DNA of 64,000 bases. Source: Deltaproteobacteria bacterium. GTDB lineage: Bacteria; Desulfobacterota; Syntrophia; Syntrophales; UBA5619. Below are positions 23,785 through 31,627 of the stretch, piece after piece; the stretch's first letter is position 1; each line of letters starts with the position of its first letter. The stretch lies in NCBI GenBank assembly GCA_021372695.1, contig JAJFTY010000210.1, positions 1 through 64,000 on the forward strand, written 5' to 3'. The position numbers and the translations under genes were made by a program. The notes below the pieces were generated by a model. The model saw nothing but the letters and a program-made list of their open reading frames with translations, did no database searches and was not told the origin of the DNA.

Positions 23785-24569
23785 ATTCACTCAAAGCCGT
23801 GTTCCGGATCGCAGCCCTCGGCCTCCTCCTCTCCGGCTGCGCTGGCCATGGGCCCACCGGGCTCCCGGCCGTCTTCCCCGATTCACCCGCGGCTGCCCTC
23901 CGGGCGCTTGCGGCTTCCTCCCCCGGCTCGGGCCCGTTCACCGCAACGACCCGGATCGTCATCGACCGCCATGGCGAGCGCTACCCGCTGAAGGTGGCGT
24001 TGATGGTGCAAAGACCGGCGTTTCTCCGCGCGGAATCGATCCCGCTGATGGGTCCCCCGGACTTCTACCTCTCGATCGCCCAAGGCGAACTCCGCGTCTT
24101 TCTTCCGGGGAAGGATGCCTTCTACACCGGCCGCGCCACGCCGGGCAACCTCTCGCGCTTCCTGTCCGTTTCCATACCGGCGGCGGATATGGTCTCGCTG
24201 CTGATGGGGGTACCTCCGGATGATGGAGAGAAGAGGTTCTCGCAAGGGGGGGAACCGGAAGGGGGGCTTTACCGCGTCGACCAGTATCTTTCCGGCAGAA
24301 AAACACGCTCACTCTGGATCGATCCGGAGAAGGGATGGCTGGTCCGCATCGAGACATTCGCAGACGAGGGTGAGGTCGCCTACACGGCGGAGTTTGCGGA
24401 CCATATCCGCGTCGGTGCAGGGTTTCTGCCGCAGCAGTTGACGATCCGCCAAGATGCGTCCGTTCTCCTGACCATTCGCCACACGGAGCTCCGGATGATC
24501 GCGGCCGATCCGGGATCATTCCCGCTGCAGATTCCGGATGGCGTCACTCCGATCCTCCTCGGACCCTGA
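23781..24569 (+). CDS. LolB-like outer-membrane lipoprotein
   Basis: A 262-residue lipoprotein with signal peptide and lipobox LSGC (Cys at about residue 20). The rest is predicted to be an antiparallel beta half-barrel like LolA/LolB or the related DUF4292 proteins: ERYPLKVALMVQRPAFLRAE, LYRVDQYLSGRKTRSLWIDP and EFADHIRVGAGFLPQQLTI are alternating strands. LolB takes lipoproteins from LolA into the outer membrane, a task this protein may share. It overlaps the TPR lipoprotein gene by four bases. Sequence similarity to true LolB is only structural, so the name is tentative. Confidence 0.65.
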   Translation: MNSLKAVFRIAALGLLLSGCAGHGPTGLPAVFPDSPAAALRALAASSPGSGPFTATTRIVIDRHGERYPLKVALMVQRPAFLRAESIPLMGPPDFYLSIAQGELRVFLPGKDAFYTGRATPGNLSRFLSVSIPAADMVSLLMGVPPDDGEKRFSQGGEPEGGLYRVDQYLSGRKTRSLWIDPEKGWLVRIETFADEGEVAYTAEFADHIRVGAGFLPQQLTIRQDASVLLTIRHTELRMIAADPGSFPLQIPDGVTPILLGP

Positions 24570-24587
24570 GCCCCGGTTCCGGGCTCA
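24567..24587. terminator. Hairpin between convergent transcripts
   Basis: TGAGCCC (24567-24573, including the LolB-like stop codon) pairs with GGGCTCA (24581-24587) over a 7-nt loop. There is no T tract on either strand. It could reduce readthrough between the convergent LolB-like and ybgF genes. Confidence 0.35.
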
Positions 24588-24633
24588 GAACACGGGAAGA
24601 AACCGCCGCTTCAAGTCCCGAACGCCCTCCGAA

Positions 24634-25587
24634 TCATTTGATCTCAAGAAGCCTCGCCCGGGCGATGCGGGCCTGGCTTGTGTTGGGAAAATCCTTGATC
24701 ACCTGCTGCAGGAGGAGCTTGGCGCTGGCCTTGTCCCCCAATTTCAGAAAGGAGAGGCCCTCTTTGAGGAGGGCGTAGGGAACCTTGTTCCCCTCGGGGA
24801 AGTTCTTGGTCACCTTGTCATACTCGACGATCGCCTTTTCGTACTTCTTCTCGAAGTAGTAGCACTCGCCGATCCAGAACTGGGCGTTGTCTGAAAATTC
24901 GGTGTCCGGGTATTGCTTGAGGAAGCTTTCGAAGGCCTCCCGCGACTTGTCGTACTTCGCCTCTTTGAAGAGCTCGTAGGCTGCATTGTAGAGGGATTCC
25001 TTGTCCGTCGCCTTCGCCTTTGCGGCCGGCTCCTTCGCCAGCACCCCAGCGGGCGTCGGGGGCGCTGCCGGCGTCGCGGGCAGTGCCGCTGCGGGCGATG
25101 CCGCCGCAGGCTGCTTTCCCGCGGGCGGTGGCGCGGGTTCCTCGCTCTTGCCGATCCCCAGAAAATTTTCGATGAAGTTGATCCTGAAGGTGAGTTTGTC
25201 CAGCTTCTCCTTGAGCGCCTTCTCCTCGTCTTCGCGCTTGCCGGTCACCTTGGATGAGACTGAAGCGATATCGCGGCGGAGGCCATCGATCGCACCGCGG
25301 ATCTGCTGGATCTGCTCCCGGATGTCGGTGATCTCCGCACGACTCTCCGCCTGGCTCGTCCTGAGCGGTTGGACCGCCTCCTGGACCGCTTTGGGAATCT
25401 CGCCGCGGACGCCCGCAATCTCCGCTTTGAGCGGCGCAAATCCCTGCTCGACGGCTGCGACCTTTTCGTTGGTCACCTGGATCTGCCGGTCGAGGTTGCC
25501 GTGGACCCGGCGCAGGTCATCGGTCGTGGCGCACCCGGCCATGGTCAGAAGCAGGATTGCAAAAAAAATCGGCTGAAACCTTCGCAC
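24634..25587 (-). CDS. ybgF: Tol-Pal system protein YbgF/CpoB-like lipoprotein
   Basis: A 317-residue protein starting at GTG 25587 with a GGGGGAGGGG site. The signal peptide ends in the lipobox MAGC, so this version is lipidated. An N-terminal coiled coil (about residues 25-130) with many Glu, Arg and Ile heptads is followed by a Pro/Ala linker and three C-terminal TPR repeats (LYNAAYELFKEAKYDKSREA onwards). YbgF/CpoB coordinates outer-membrane constriction with peptidoglycan synthesis at division. It is last in the tol-pal order, 177 bp after pal, and that gap holds two hairpins. Confidence 0.88.
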   Translation of the reverse strand: MRRFQPIFFAILLLTMAGCATTDDLRRVHGNLDRQIQVTNEKVAAVEQGFAPLKAEIAGVRGEIPKAVQEAVQPLRTSQAESRAEITDIREQIQQIRGAIDGLRRDIASVSSKVTGKREDEEKALKEKLDKLTFRINFIENFLGIGKSEEPAPPPAGKQPAAASPAAALPATPAAPPTPAGVLAKEPAAKAKATDKESLYNAAYELFKEAKYDKSREAFESFLKQYPDTEFSDNAQFWIGECYYFEKKYEKAIVEYDKVTKNFPEGNKVPYALLKEGLSFLKLGDKASAKLLLQQVIKDFPNTSQARIARARLLEIK

Positions 25588-25652
25588 GACCCCTCCCCCA
25601 AAAACGCTCACGCAGCAACGACGTTTCGAATGCCGGCGGATAAAAGTCGAAG

Positions 25653-25739
25653 GGTCCGGTGAATCGCGCCGAATCGCGGGACTCACCGGACCGCTCTTTT
25701 CTGGAGGACGGCAGATCCATCACTCGTCCTGCCGTCCTC
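25653..25739. repeat. Two adjacent perfect inverted repeats between pal and ybgF
   Basis: GAGGACGGCAG (25704-25714) pairs exactly with CTGCCGTCCTC (25729-25739). GGTCCGGTGA (25653-25662) pairs exactly with TCACCGGACC (25683-25692). Neither hairpin has a T tract. In the pal-to-ybgF transcript they stand in series and may protect the upstream message or limit ybgF expression. Confidence 0.6.
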
Positions 25740-25764
25740 GTCGTTTTGGATTACAGAAACGATC

Positions 25765-26427
25765 TTATTTCACCGGCGGGAAAATGACAAAATGGTCCCG
25801 TCTGTTCTTCGCCCAAGCCGCTTCGTCATGGCCCTTGTCCAGAGGCATCTCCTTGCCGTAGCTGATGGTCTTGATCCTGTCTTTCTCGATGCCCAGGTCG
25901 GCAAGGAACTTTGCCGCTTCCATGGCACGCTTCTCGCCCAGCGCCAGGTTGTACTCCTCGGTGCCTCTCTCGTCGCAGTGCCCCTCGACCACCATCTTGT
26001 AGTCGCGGTACTTCAGCCAAGCCGCGGCACCATCCTTGAGGGCCGTCTGAGCCAGAGGCTTCAGGTTGTACTTGTCAAAATCGAAGTTGATGTCGGGGAT
26101 CTGGAGCTCTTTGAGGATCGCAGCCGCTTTTGCCGCCGCTTCCTTCTTCGCCCTCTCAGCCGCCTCTTTGGCCGCTCTCTCGGCCGCCTCACGCGCAGCG
26201 GCATCCCTCAGGGCCTGCTCCCGCAGGGCCCTTTCCCGGGCTGCGGCGTCGTCGGACGGCGCTGCGGGCGCTGCGACGGCCGGTGCCTGGGCTGCCGGCT
26301 TCTGCTCCTGCGTCACCACGGCCTGTTCCTTGAGCGCCGACTTCTTGGCGCAACCGGTCAGGAATACAACGGAAAAACACAATACAAGGGCAACCAGCCC
26401 AACCCATACCGAATTCCTTCTCATCAT
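25765..26427 (-). CDS. pal: Peptidoglycan-associated lipoprotein Pal
   Basis: A 220-residue OmpA-family lipoprotein. The signal peptide ends in the lipobox LTGC (Cys26 lipidated). Residues about 105-220 form the OmpA-like domain that binds diaminopimelate: INFDFDKYNL, VVEGHCDERGTEEYNLALG and IKTISYGKEMPL are all present. Between them, residues about 58-105 are a continuous Ala/Glu/Arg/Lys helix, longer than in typical Pal. Start has AAGGAGA. It anchors the outer membrane to peptidoglycan and is the partner of TolB, encoded just upstream. Confidence 0.95.
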   Translation of the reverse strand: MMRRNSVWVGLVALVLCFSVVFLTGCAKKSALKEQAVVTQEQKPAAQAPAVAAPAAPSDDAAARERALREQALRDAAAREAAERAAKEAAERAKKEAAAKAAAILKELQIPDINFDFDKYNLKPLAQTALKDGAAAWLKYRDYKMVVEGHCDERGTEEYNLALGEKRAMEAAKFLADLGIEKDRIKTISYGKEMPLDKGHDEAAWAKNRRDHFVIFPPVK

Positions 26428-26536
26428 GATTCTCCTTTCTTTTCACAATAAAGTTTGGTCGGTTCAATAAATTCCATGCGGTGAAACTAACCACTCCTGC
26501 CTCTAAAAATCAACCAAAAAATGGTTTTTTTTCGAA

Positions 26537-27850
26537 TCATCTGAGGTGGGGGGACCAGAATGGGCTCTGGCAGCGGTCCCCGCCCTCGTACAACACCCGC
26601 ACGTTTTGCCCGCCCACGTTCATGATCTCGATCCGGTTCCGGCCATAGCCCTGGACGCTGTAGACCAGATACCGCCCATCCGGCGACCAGGAAGGAGATT
26701 CACGGTCCATGCCGTCCGAGGTCAGCTGCTGGGGCTCGCCCCCCTCTGCGTCTATCAGAAAGAGCTGAAAGCGGCCGTTGACGGATCCCACATAGGCGAT
26801 CTTTTTCCCTTTGGGCGACCAGGCCGGAGAGGTGTTGTAATTGCCCTCCAGGGTCAGCCGCCTGATGTTGCCGCCGTCCGAATCCATGACGTAGACCTGC
26901 GGAGAGCCGTTACGGTTGGAAACAAAGGCGATCCGCCTCTCGTCCGGGGAGCGGACGGGCGAAACATCGATGGCGAAATCACGAGTCAGCCGCTGGAGCA
27001 CACCGCTGCCCACGTTCATGTCGTAGATCTCCTGGTTCCCATCCCGGCTCAGGCTCACCATGAGCCGGGAACCATCCCGGGACCAGGACCCGGGAAGGTT
27101 CAGCCCCGGATAGAAAGCGGCCTTGCGCGTCGAGCCGCTCCCCAGATCCCGGACGTAGATATCCGGATTACCGTCCTTGTAGGAGGTGAAGGCCAGAAAC
27201 CGGCCGTCGGGAGACCAACGCGGTGAGAGGGTCAGGGCATTGAAACTGGTGATCCTCCGGAGGTCGGAACCGTCGAAGTTGATCGAATAGATATCGGCGG
27301 ATGAATCCCCTTTCCGGACGAAGGCGATGCGCGTATCGAACAGGCCCGCCTCGCCGGTGAGGGCGAGAAGGACCTCGTTGATGAACTGCATCACCATCCG
27401 ATTGCGGTCATCCGGTTTTCCCACGTATCTCTTTCCGACGACCAGTTCCCCGCGCACCACGTCGAACAGCCGGAACTCCGTGGTCAGTTCCCGGCCATCG
27501 GTCTGGTATCCCCCCTTGATCAGGTATTCGGCGCCGATGACCGTCCACTCCTCGAAACGGGTCCCCTCCGCCGTAATCCCCGCCTTCGGGTCTTCGAGAA
27601 AGGCCCGGCGGTCCAGTACGTTGAAGTAGCCCGTCATCGCCAGATCCCGGGAGAGCGTGTCGGAGAACCAGAGAGGTAGATCGTTTTTTTCCGCACCGGG
27701 CTTGAGGGGTTTGAAATCGACCACGGCAATGGGGAATTTCTGGAAAGAAGGGGAATCGATATCGATGTAGACCTTGGCGTCAGCTGGACCCGAGGAGATC
27801 AGCAGGAGCAGAACGAGGATCGAAATCACCCCATGTTTGAGATCGCGCAT
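26537..27850 (-). CDS. tolB: Tol-Pal system periplasmic protein TolB
   Basis: A 437-residue periplasmic protein with a cleavable signal peptide (ending about GPADAK), an N-terminal alpha/beta domain to about residue 165, and a six-bladed beta-propeller. The blades repeat the pattern SPRWSPDGRFLAF, SPAWSPKGKKIAYVG and SPSWSPDGRYLVYS. TolB links Pal to the inner-membrane TolQRA motor. The ATG at 27850 follows AAGGAA. The gene lies 23 bp after the TolA-like gene and 109 bp before pal, in the usual tol operon order. Confidence 0.95.
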   Translation of the reverse strand: MRDLKHGVISILVLLLLISSGPADAKVYIDIDSPSFQKFPIAVVDFKPLKPGAEKNDLPLWFSDTLSRDLAMTGYFNVLDRRAFLEDPKAGITAEGTRFEEWTVIGAEYLIKGGYQTDGRELTTEFRLFDVVRGELVVGKRYVGKPDDRNRMVMQFINEVLLALTGEAGLFDTRIAFVRKGDSSADIYSINFDGSDLRRITSFNALTLSPRWSPDGRFLAFTSYKDGNPDIYVRDLGSGSTRKAAFYPGLNLPGSWSRDGSRLMVSLSRDGNQEIYDMNVGSGVLQRLTRDFAIDVSPVRSPDERRIAFVSNRNGSPQVYVMDSDGGNIRRLTLEGNYNTSPAWSPKGKKIAYVGSVNGRFQLFLIDAEGGEPQQLTSDGMDRESPSWSPDGRYLVYSVQGYGRNRIEIMNVGGQNVRVLYEGGDRCQSPFWSPHLR

Positions 27851-27873
27851 GTCATTCCTTTCAAAGAGGCCTT

Positions 27874-28644
27874 TCAGGACCGTAGTTCGGACGAATGGAA
27901 CCGGATCCCCACATCGAGACTGCGCCCGCTGACCCAGGCCGGAAGCGGCGGAAAAGGGGCGGCTCTTTGAATCGCCTTCAGCGCGGAATCGTCGAAATAG
28001 CGGTTTCCCGACCTTTTCTCAAAATTCATCTCCGTGACCGCTCCGCTGCGGAGGATGGTGACGTCGAGCACGGCCTCGAGCTGCTCACCCGGCAGGATTC
28101 CCTGGGGCAGCGCCCATTTCCCCTTGATCCGGGACCAGATCATCGCATAGTAGGCCCTCATCCTCGCTTCCATGTCCGCCTCCCCGGCTGCCGCCGGGGA
28201 TGGGGCGGGCGTGGCTGCGGCCTCCGGAGAGGCCGGCGCGGCGGTTTTCGGAGCCGTGGAGGTCGCTGGTGTAGCGGCGGCGCGTCTCCGGATCTCCGCC
28301 ATCGCCTTCTCCAGGGTCTGATCCGGCTGCGGTTGCTTTTTCTTGCTCTCCAAGCTGCGAATGGGAATGGCCTGCTCCGGCTCCACACGTTTCTTCTGGA
28401 CCGGCTCGGTGCGCGCGGCTTCCATGAGCTCCTTTGCCGGGGCCGTCACGCTTTTGCGCTCCGGCATCGTGGCAGAGAGGTTCACCAGGGAAACGGTGTA
28501 GACCGGCCCGAAGGTCAATTTCGGAGAGGGGAAAGAGGGGGTGAGGAAGAGGAGCAGGAGGACCACGGTGTGAATCAGCAGCGAAAGGAGGATCATGCCG
28601 TTCAGGCGGCTTCCCTCGTTTCTTTCGTTCTCGACCCGTGACAT
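27874..28644 (-). CDS. tolA: TolA-like energy transducer with TonB C-terminal domain
   Basis: A 256-residue protein with a single N-terminal membrane segment (ILLSLLIHTVVLLLLFL), a Pro/Ala/Lys-rich periplasmic linker and a TonB/TolA C-terminal domain (IWSRIKGKWALPQGI onwards, with VLDVTILRSGAVTEMNFEKR and the YFDDSALKAIQ helix). It spans the periplasm to pass energy from TolQR to the TolB-Pal complex. It occupies the tolA position. Its ATG shares bases with the tolR stop (TGATG). A GTG one codon earlier is also in frame. Confidence 0.88.
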   Translation of the reverse strand: MSRVENERNEGSRLNGMILLSLLIHTVVLLLLFLTPSFPSPKLTFGPVYTVSLVNLSATMPERKSVTAPAKELMEAARTEPVQKKRVEPEQAIPIRSLESKKKQPQPDQTLEKAMAEIRRRAAATPATSTAPKTAAPASPEAAATPAPSPAAAGEADMEARMRAYYAMIWSRIKGKWALPQGILPGEQLEAVLDVTILRSGAVTEMNFEKRSGNRYFDDSALKAIQRAAPFPPLPAWVSGRSLDVGIRFHSSELRS

Positions 28645-29069
28645 CACCTGGATTCCTCAGGCGGCTCGGTAATCATCCCCAGTTTGTCCACGCCGGCCTT
28701 TCTGACCTCGGCCATGACTTCGACGACGAACCCGTAGGGAACGTTCCGGTCCGCACGCAGATAGACCTCGCGTTCGATCCGCGCCTTCAGGATATAATCG
28801 AGCTTTGTGCCCAGTTCGGAAAGCGGCATCCGGCTCTTGTTGAGAAAGACCTCTTTGGCGCCGTTGATCGTGAGCACCAGCTTTTCCTCGGCAACATCCA
28901 CGCTCTTCGCTTTCACACGGGGCAGGTTGACGTCGATCCCCATCTGGAGCATCGGCGCCGTCACCATGAAGATGATCAAGAGCACGAGCATCACATCCAC
29001 CAGGGGTGTGACATTGATCTCCGCCATCGGCCGGTCACCGTTTCGATCTCTGCGCCTTGTAGTCCTCAT
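28644..29069 (-). CDS. tolR: Tol-Pal motor protein TolR (ExbD family)
   Basis: A 141-residue inner-membrane protein. The single membrane helix carries the key aspartate in MAEINVTPLVDVMLVLLIIF, the ExbD/TolR signature for proton-driven movement. A periplasmic domain with peptidoglycan-binding fold follows. The frame opens with a TTG at 29078, but the ATG at 29069 (MRTTRRRDRNG) is the more likely start, just after the tolQ stop. It works with TolQ as the proton channel. Confidence 0.93.
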   Translation of the reverse strand: MRTTRRRDRNGDRPMAEINVTPLVDVMLVLLIIFMVTAPMLQMGIDVNLPRVKAKSVDVAEEKLVLTINGAKEVFLNKSRMPLSELGTKLDYILKARIEREVYLRADRNVPYGFVVEVMAEVRKAGVDKLGMITEPPEESR

Positions 29070-29074
29070 CGCAC

Positions 29075-29827
29075 TCAATTCTTCACGTAAAACCGTTCGA
29101 CGATGTTCAGCAGCTCCGAAGAAAAATTGTCCATCTCCAGGCTCATCCCCTTGATCCGGTTCAGGTAGTAAGTGTAGAAGATGACGGCGGGAATTGCGGC
29201 GGCAAGGCCTGCCGCCGTGGCAATGAGCGCCTCAGAGATGCCGGGCGCCACAACGGCCAGCGTCGCCGAACCGCGGGCGCCGATCTCCTTGAAGGTGTCC
29301 ATGATGCCCCATACGGTCCCGAAGAGGCCGATGAAGGGGCTGGCACTCCCGGTGGTCGCCAGGAACCCGAGGGCGGATTCAAGCTTGCCCGTCTCCGTCC
29401 CGCTGGCGCGGTTCATCGCCCGCTCCACGTTGTCGACTCCGCCGATTTCCGGAACCGGACCCACGGCTTCCGCTGCCTCTTTGCCCGAAGGCGTTCCACG
29501 GACCGCTCGGGAGATCTTTGCAAGCTCCGCATAGCCGGCCCGGAATACCTCCGCCAGCGTCGAATTCCGGTACTTCTTCGCCTCGGGGAGGATCTCCGAT
29601 AACTTCGTACTCTTCATGTACGCATTCATGAAATTGTCGTTCTCCTGCGCAATTTTCCGAATGCTGAAATATTTCATCAGGATGATAGCCCAGGAGATGA
29701 TGGAGAAGAGCAGAAGAAGCAGTAGGACCAGTTGAACGACGAATCCTGCGTGAGCCACCATGTCGAAAACACTGCCATGAAAATTTCCCTTCAGATTCAT
29801 CGCCGCCATGGACGTAACTTCATTCAC
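29075..29827 (-). CDS. tolQ: Tol-Pal motor protein TolQ (ExbB family)
   Basis: A 250-residue protein with three membrane segments in the ExbB/TolQ arrangement: one near residue 35, and two after residue 145 flanked by ASPFIGLFGTVWGIMDTF and APGISEALIATAAGLAAAIP, the family hallmarks. It forms the pentameric channel around TolR. I chose the GTG at 29827 because AAGGAG precedes it at ideal distance; the ATG at 29809 is too far away. It is the first tol gene and follows a possible promoter at 29872-29900. Confidence 0.93.
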   Translation of the reverse strand: MNEVTSMAAMNLKGNFHGSVFDMVAHAGFVVQLVLLLLLLFSIISWAIILMKYFSIRKIAQENDNFMNAYMKSTKLSEILPEAKKYRNSTLAEVFRAGYAELAKISRAVRGTPSGKEAAEAVGPVPEIGGVDNVERAMNRASGTETGKLESALGFLATTGSASPFIGLFGTVWGIMDTFKEIGARGSATLAVVAPGISEALIATAAGLAAAIPAVIFYTYYLNRIKGMSLEMDNFSSELLNIVERFYVKN

Positions 29828-29871
29828 GTTCGATCTCCTTCTGATGAGCAAAGATGGGAAAGACGGAACTA

Positions 29872-29900
29872 CATCTAATGGAAAAGCCGGGGCTTGTCAA
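29872..29900 (-). promoter_or_regulatory. Promoter candidate upstream of tolQ
   Basis: On the minus strand a perfect TTGACA (29900-29895) is followed after 17 nt by TAGATG (29877-29872), a weak -10 match. It would start the tol transcript about 40 nt before the GTG start. Confidence 0.4.
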
Positions 29901-29942
29901 GAACCGATGAGCGGCAACGGTCGAAGCGGACTGGGCCGGGCC

Positions 29943-30893
29943 TCACAGGGATTCCGGCGTAAAGGCGACCACCTCGTCGATCCGGCGTTTGTCGGCAAAG
30001 AGCATGGCGAGACGGTCCACACCGAGGGCGATTCCCGCAGAAGGGGGCATCTGCGAAAGGGCGGCAAGAAATGGCTCCGGCATGGGATAGGGAAGTTTCC
30101 CGGTTTGCTGCCGGTCATGGGCAGCGGCCTCGAAACGCCGTCGCTGCTCGCCGGGATCCGTCAGTTCGGAAAAGGCATTGGCCATCTCCATTCCGGCGAT
30201 GTAGAGCTCGAAACGTTCGGCGACCCTCGGATCTCCCTCCTTCGCCCGCGCCAGGGCTCCCAGTTCGGCAGGGTATTCGTACAGGAAAATGGGCCGGCGG
30301 GCGCCCAGATGGGGTTCGATCTCGGCGGTCAGAATCTCATCGAAACGGTCCCTGCTCAGAGCCTCCGCAGCCGTCGTTTTCGTGTACCTTGCGAAGGCCT
30401 CACTGACGGTGATCCGCTCCCACGGCGCCTTAAGATCGATCTCCCGGCCCTGCCATGGGAGCGCGCTGCCCAGATTCAGCGCCGCGGCAACATCCTGAAC
30501 CAATGCCTCGCAGTCATCCATCAGGGTCCGGTAGTCCGTCCCCCCGCGGTACCACTCGAGGATCGTGAATTCGGGCAGGTGCCGGTCGCCGCGCTCCTCG
30601 GCCCGGAAGCATTTGCAGAGCTGGAAGATCCGCGGGAATCCTGCCGCCAGGAGCCTCTTCATGCACAGTTCCGGGGAGGTGTGCAGGAACCACCCATCGG
30701 AGGCGACGGCATCGACGTGGGATTCCGGCGCTGGCGCCGGAATCCGGAGGGGTGTTTCGACCTCGAGGAAATCCCGCTCCTGGAAGAAGCGGCGGATCGC
30801 CCGGATCATCCGGTCGCGCAGCAGGAGCGCGTCGCCCCGGCGCGCCAGATCCCAGGAGTCGTCCCCGACCATCCCGCCTCTTTCGAAAATCAT
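29943..30893 (-). CDS. epmA: EF-P lysine lysyltransferase (GenX/PoxA)
   Basis: A 316-residue paralogue of the lysyl-tRNA synthetase catalytic core without the anticodon-binding domain, the size of EpmA. Class II motifs are visible: LEVETPLRIPAPAPESHVDA (motif 1 area), FRAEERGDRHLPEFTILEWY (motif 2) and GIALGVDRLAMLF (motif 3). EpmA attaches beta-lysine to a conserved lysine of EF-P. The efp gene lies 16 bp upstream and the aminomutase gene beyond it, which supports the role. ATG 30893 has a weak site; the Met at 30872 has AAAGAGG and is an alternative start. Confidence 0.93.
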   Translation of the reverse strand: MIFERGGMVGDDSWDLARRGDALLLRDRMIRAIRRFFQERDFLEVETPLRIPAPAPESHVDAVASDGWFLHTSPELCMKRLLAAGFPRIFQLCKCFRAEERGDRHLPEFTILEWYRGGTDYRTLMDDCEALVQDVAAALNLGSALPWQGREIDLKAPWERITVSEAFARYTKTTAAEALSRDRFDEILTAEIEPHLGARRPIFLYEYPAELGALARAKEGDPRVAERFELYIAGMEMANAFSELTDPGEQRRRFEAAAHDRQQTGKLPYPMPEPFLAALSQMPPSAGIALGVDRLAMLFADKRRIDEVVAFTPESL

Positions 30894-30909
30894 CTCGTCC
30901 GTTCGACCG

Positions 30910-31473
30910 TCATCCCTTGACGCGGGTGAGGTACTCGCCGCTTCGTGTGTCGATCCGGATCTTTTCGCCTTCTTCGATGAAGGGGGGAACCTGGAGCTGG
31001 TAGCCCGTCTGGACCGTCACGGGCTTGGTATTTCCCGACACGGAATCGCCCTTGGCCCAGGGATCGGCCTTGGTTACGACCACGTCGATGAAGTTGGGCA
31101 GACTGATCCCGAGCGGCTTGTCTTCGAACAGGAGAACCTCCGCCTCGATATTGTCCAGGAGGAAATTCTTCGCGTCGCCGATCTGATCATCGGTGAGGTA
31201 GACCTGCTCATAGCTCTGGTTGTCCATGAAGACGTACTTTCCCTCTTCCTTGTAGAGGTACTGCATCTTCTTCTCCTGCAGATCAGCCTCCTCGAATACG
31301 TCCACAGACCGGAACGTCCGCTCGAACTGGTTCCCGTTGATCATGTTCCTCAGTTTGCAGCGGTAGAGGGCCTGGCCCTTGCCCGGTTTGACGAAATTGA
31401 ATTCCGTCACGATGTAGGGGTCATTGTCGATCTTGATCCGCAGTCCTTTTCTCAAATCGCTCGCTGTGTACAT
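30910..31473 (-). CDS. efp: Translation elongation factor P
   Basis: A 187-residue EF-P with its three beta domains. The modification lysine is Lys32 in FVKPGKGQALYRCKLRN, in the KPGKGQA context recognised by EpmA. The C-terminal GYQLQVPPFIEEGEKIRIDT and SGEYLTRV segments are standard. EF-P relieves ribosome stalling at consecutive prolines. The long Pro-rich linkers encoded downstream in the tol genes are plausible clients. The gene sits between epmB and epmA, so the whole modification route is encoded together. Confidence 0.97.
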   Translation of the reverse strand: MYTASDLRKGLRIKIDNDPYIVTEFNFVKPGKGQALYRCKLRNMINGNQFERTFRSVDVFEEADLQEKKMQYLYKEEGKYVFMDNQSYEQVYLTDDQIGDAKNFLLDNIEAEVLLFEDKPLGISLPNFIDVVVTKADPWAKGDSVSGNTKPVTVQTGYQLQVPPFIEEGEKIRIDTRSGEYLTRVKG

Positions 31474-31627
31474 GGGGTGGCATTCTCCTTGTCGAATGAA
31501 TCCGGCAGCTGATGCAGCGCCTGCCTGCTAAAGTTTCCCTCACCCGTCCCGCTCAACGCAATTGTAAATGCAGGCCACCCCTCCTAGAGGATCCGGAGAG
31601 GGGCGGGCTCACATCCTTGCGTATTTC

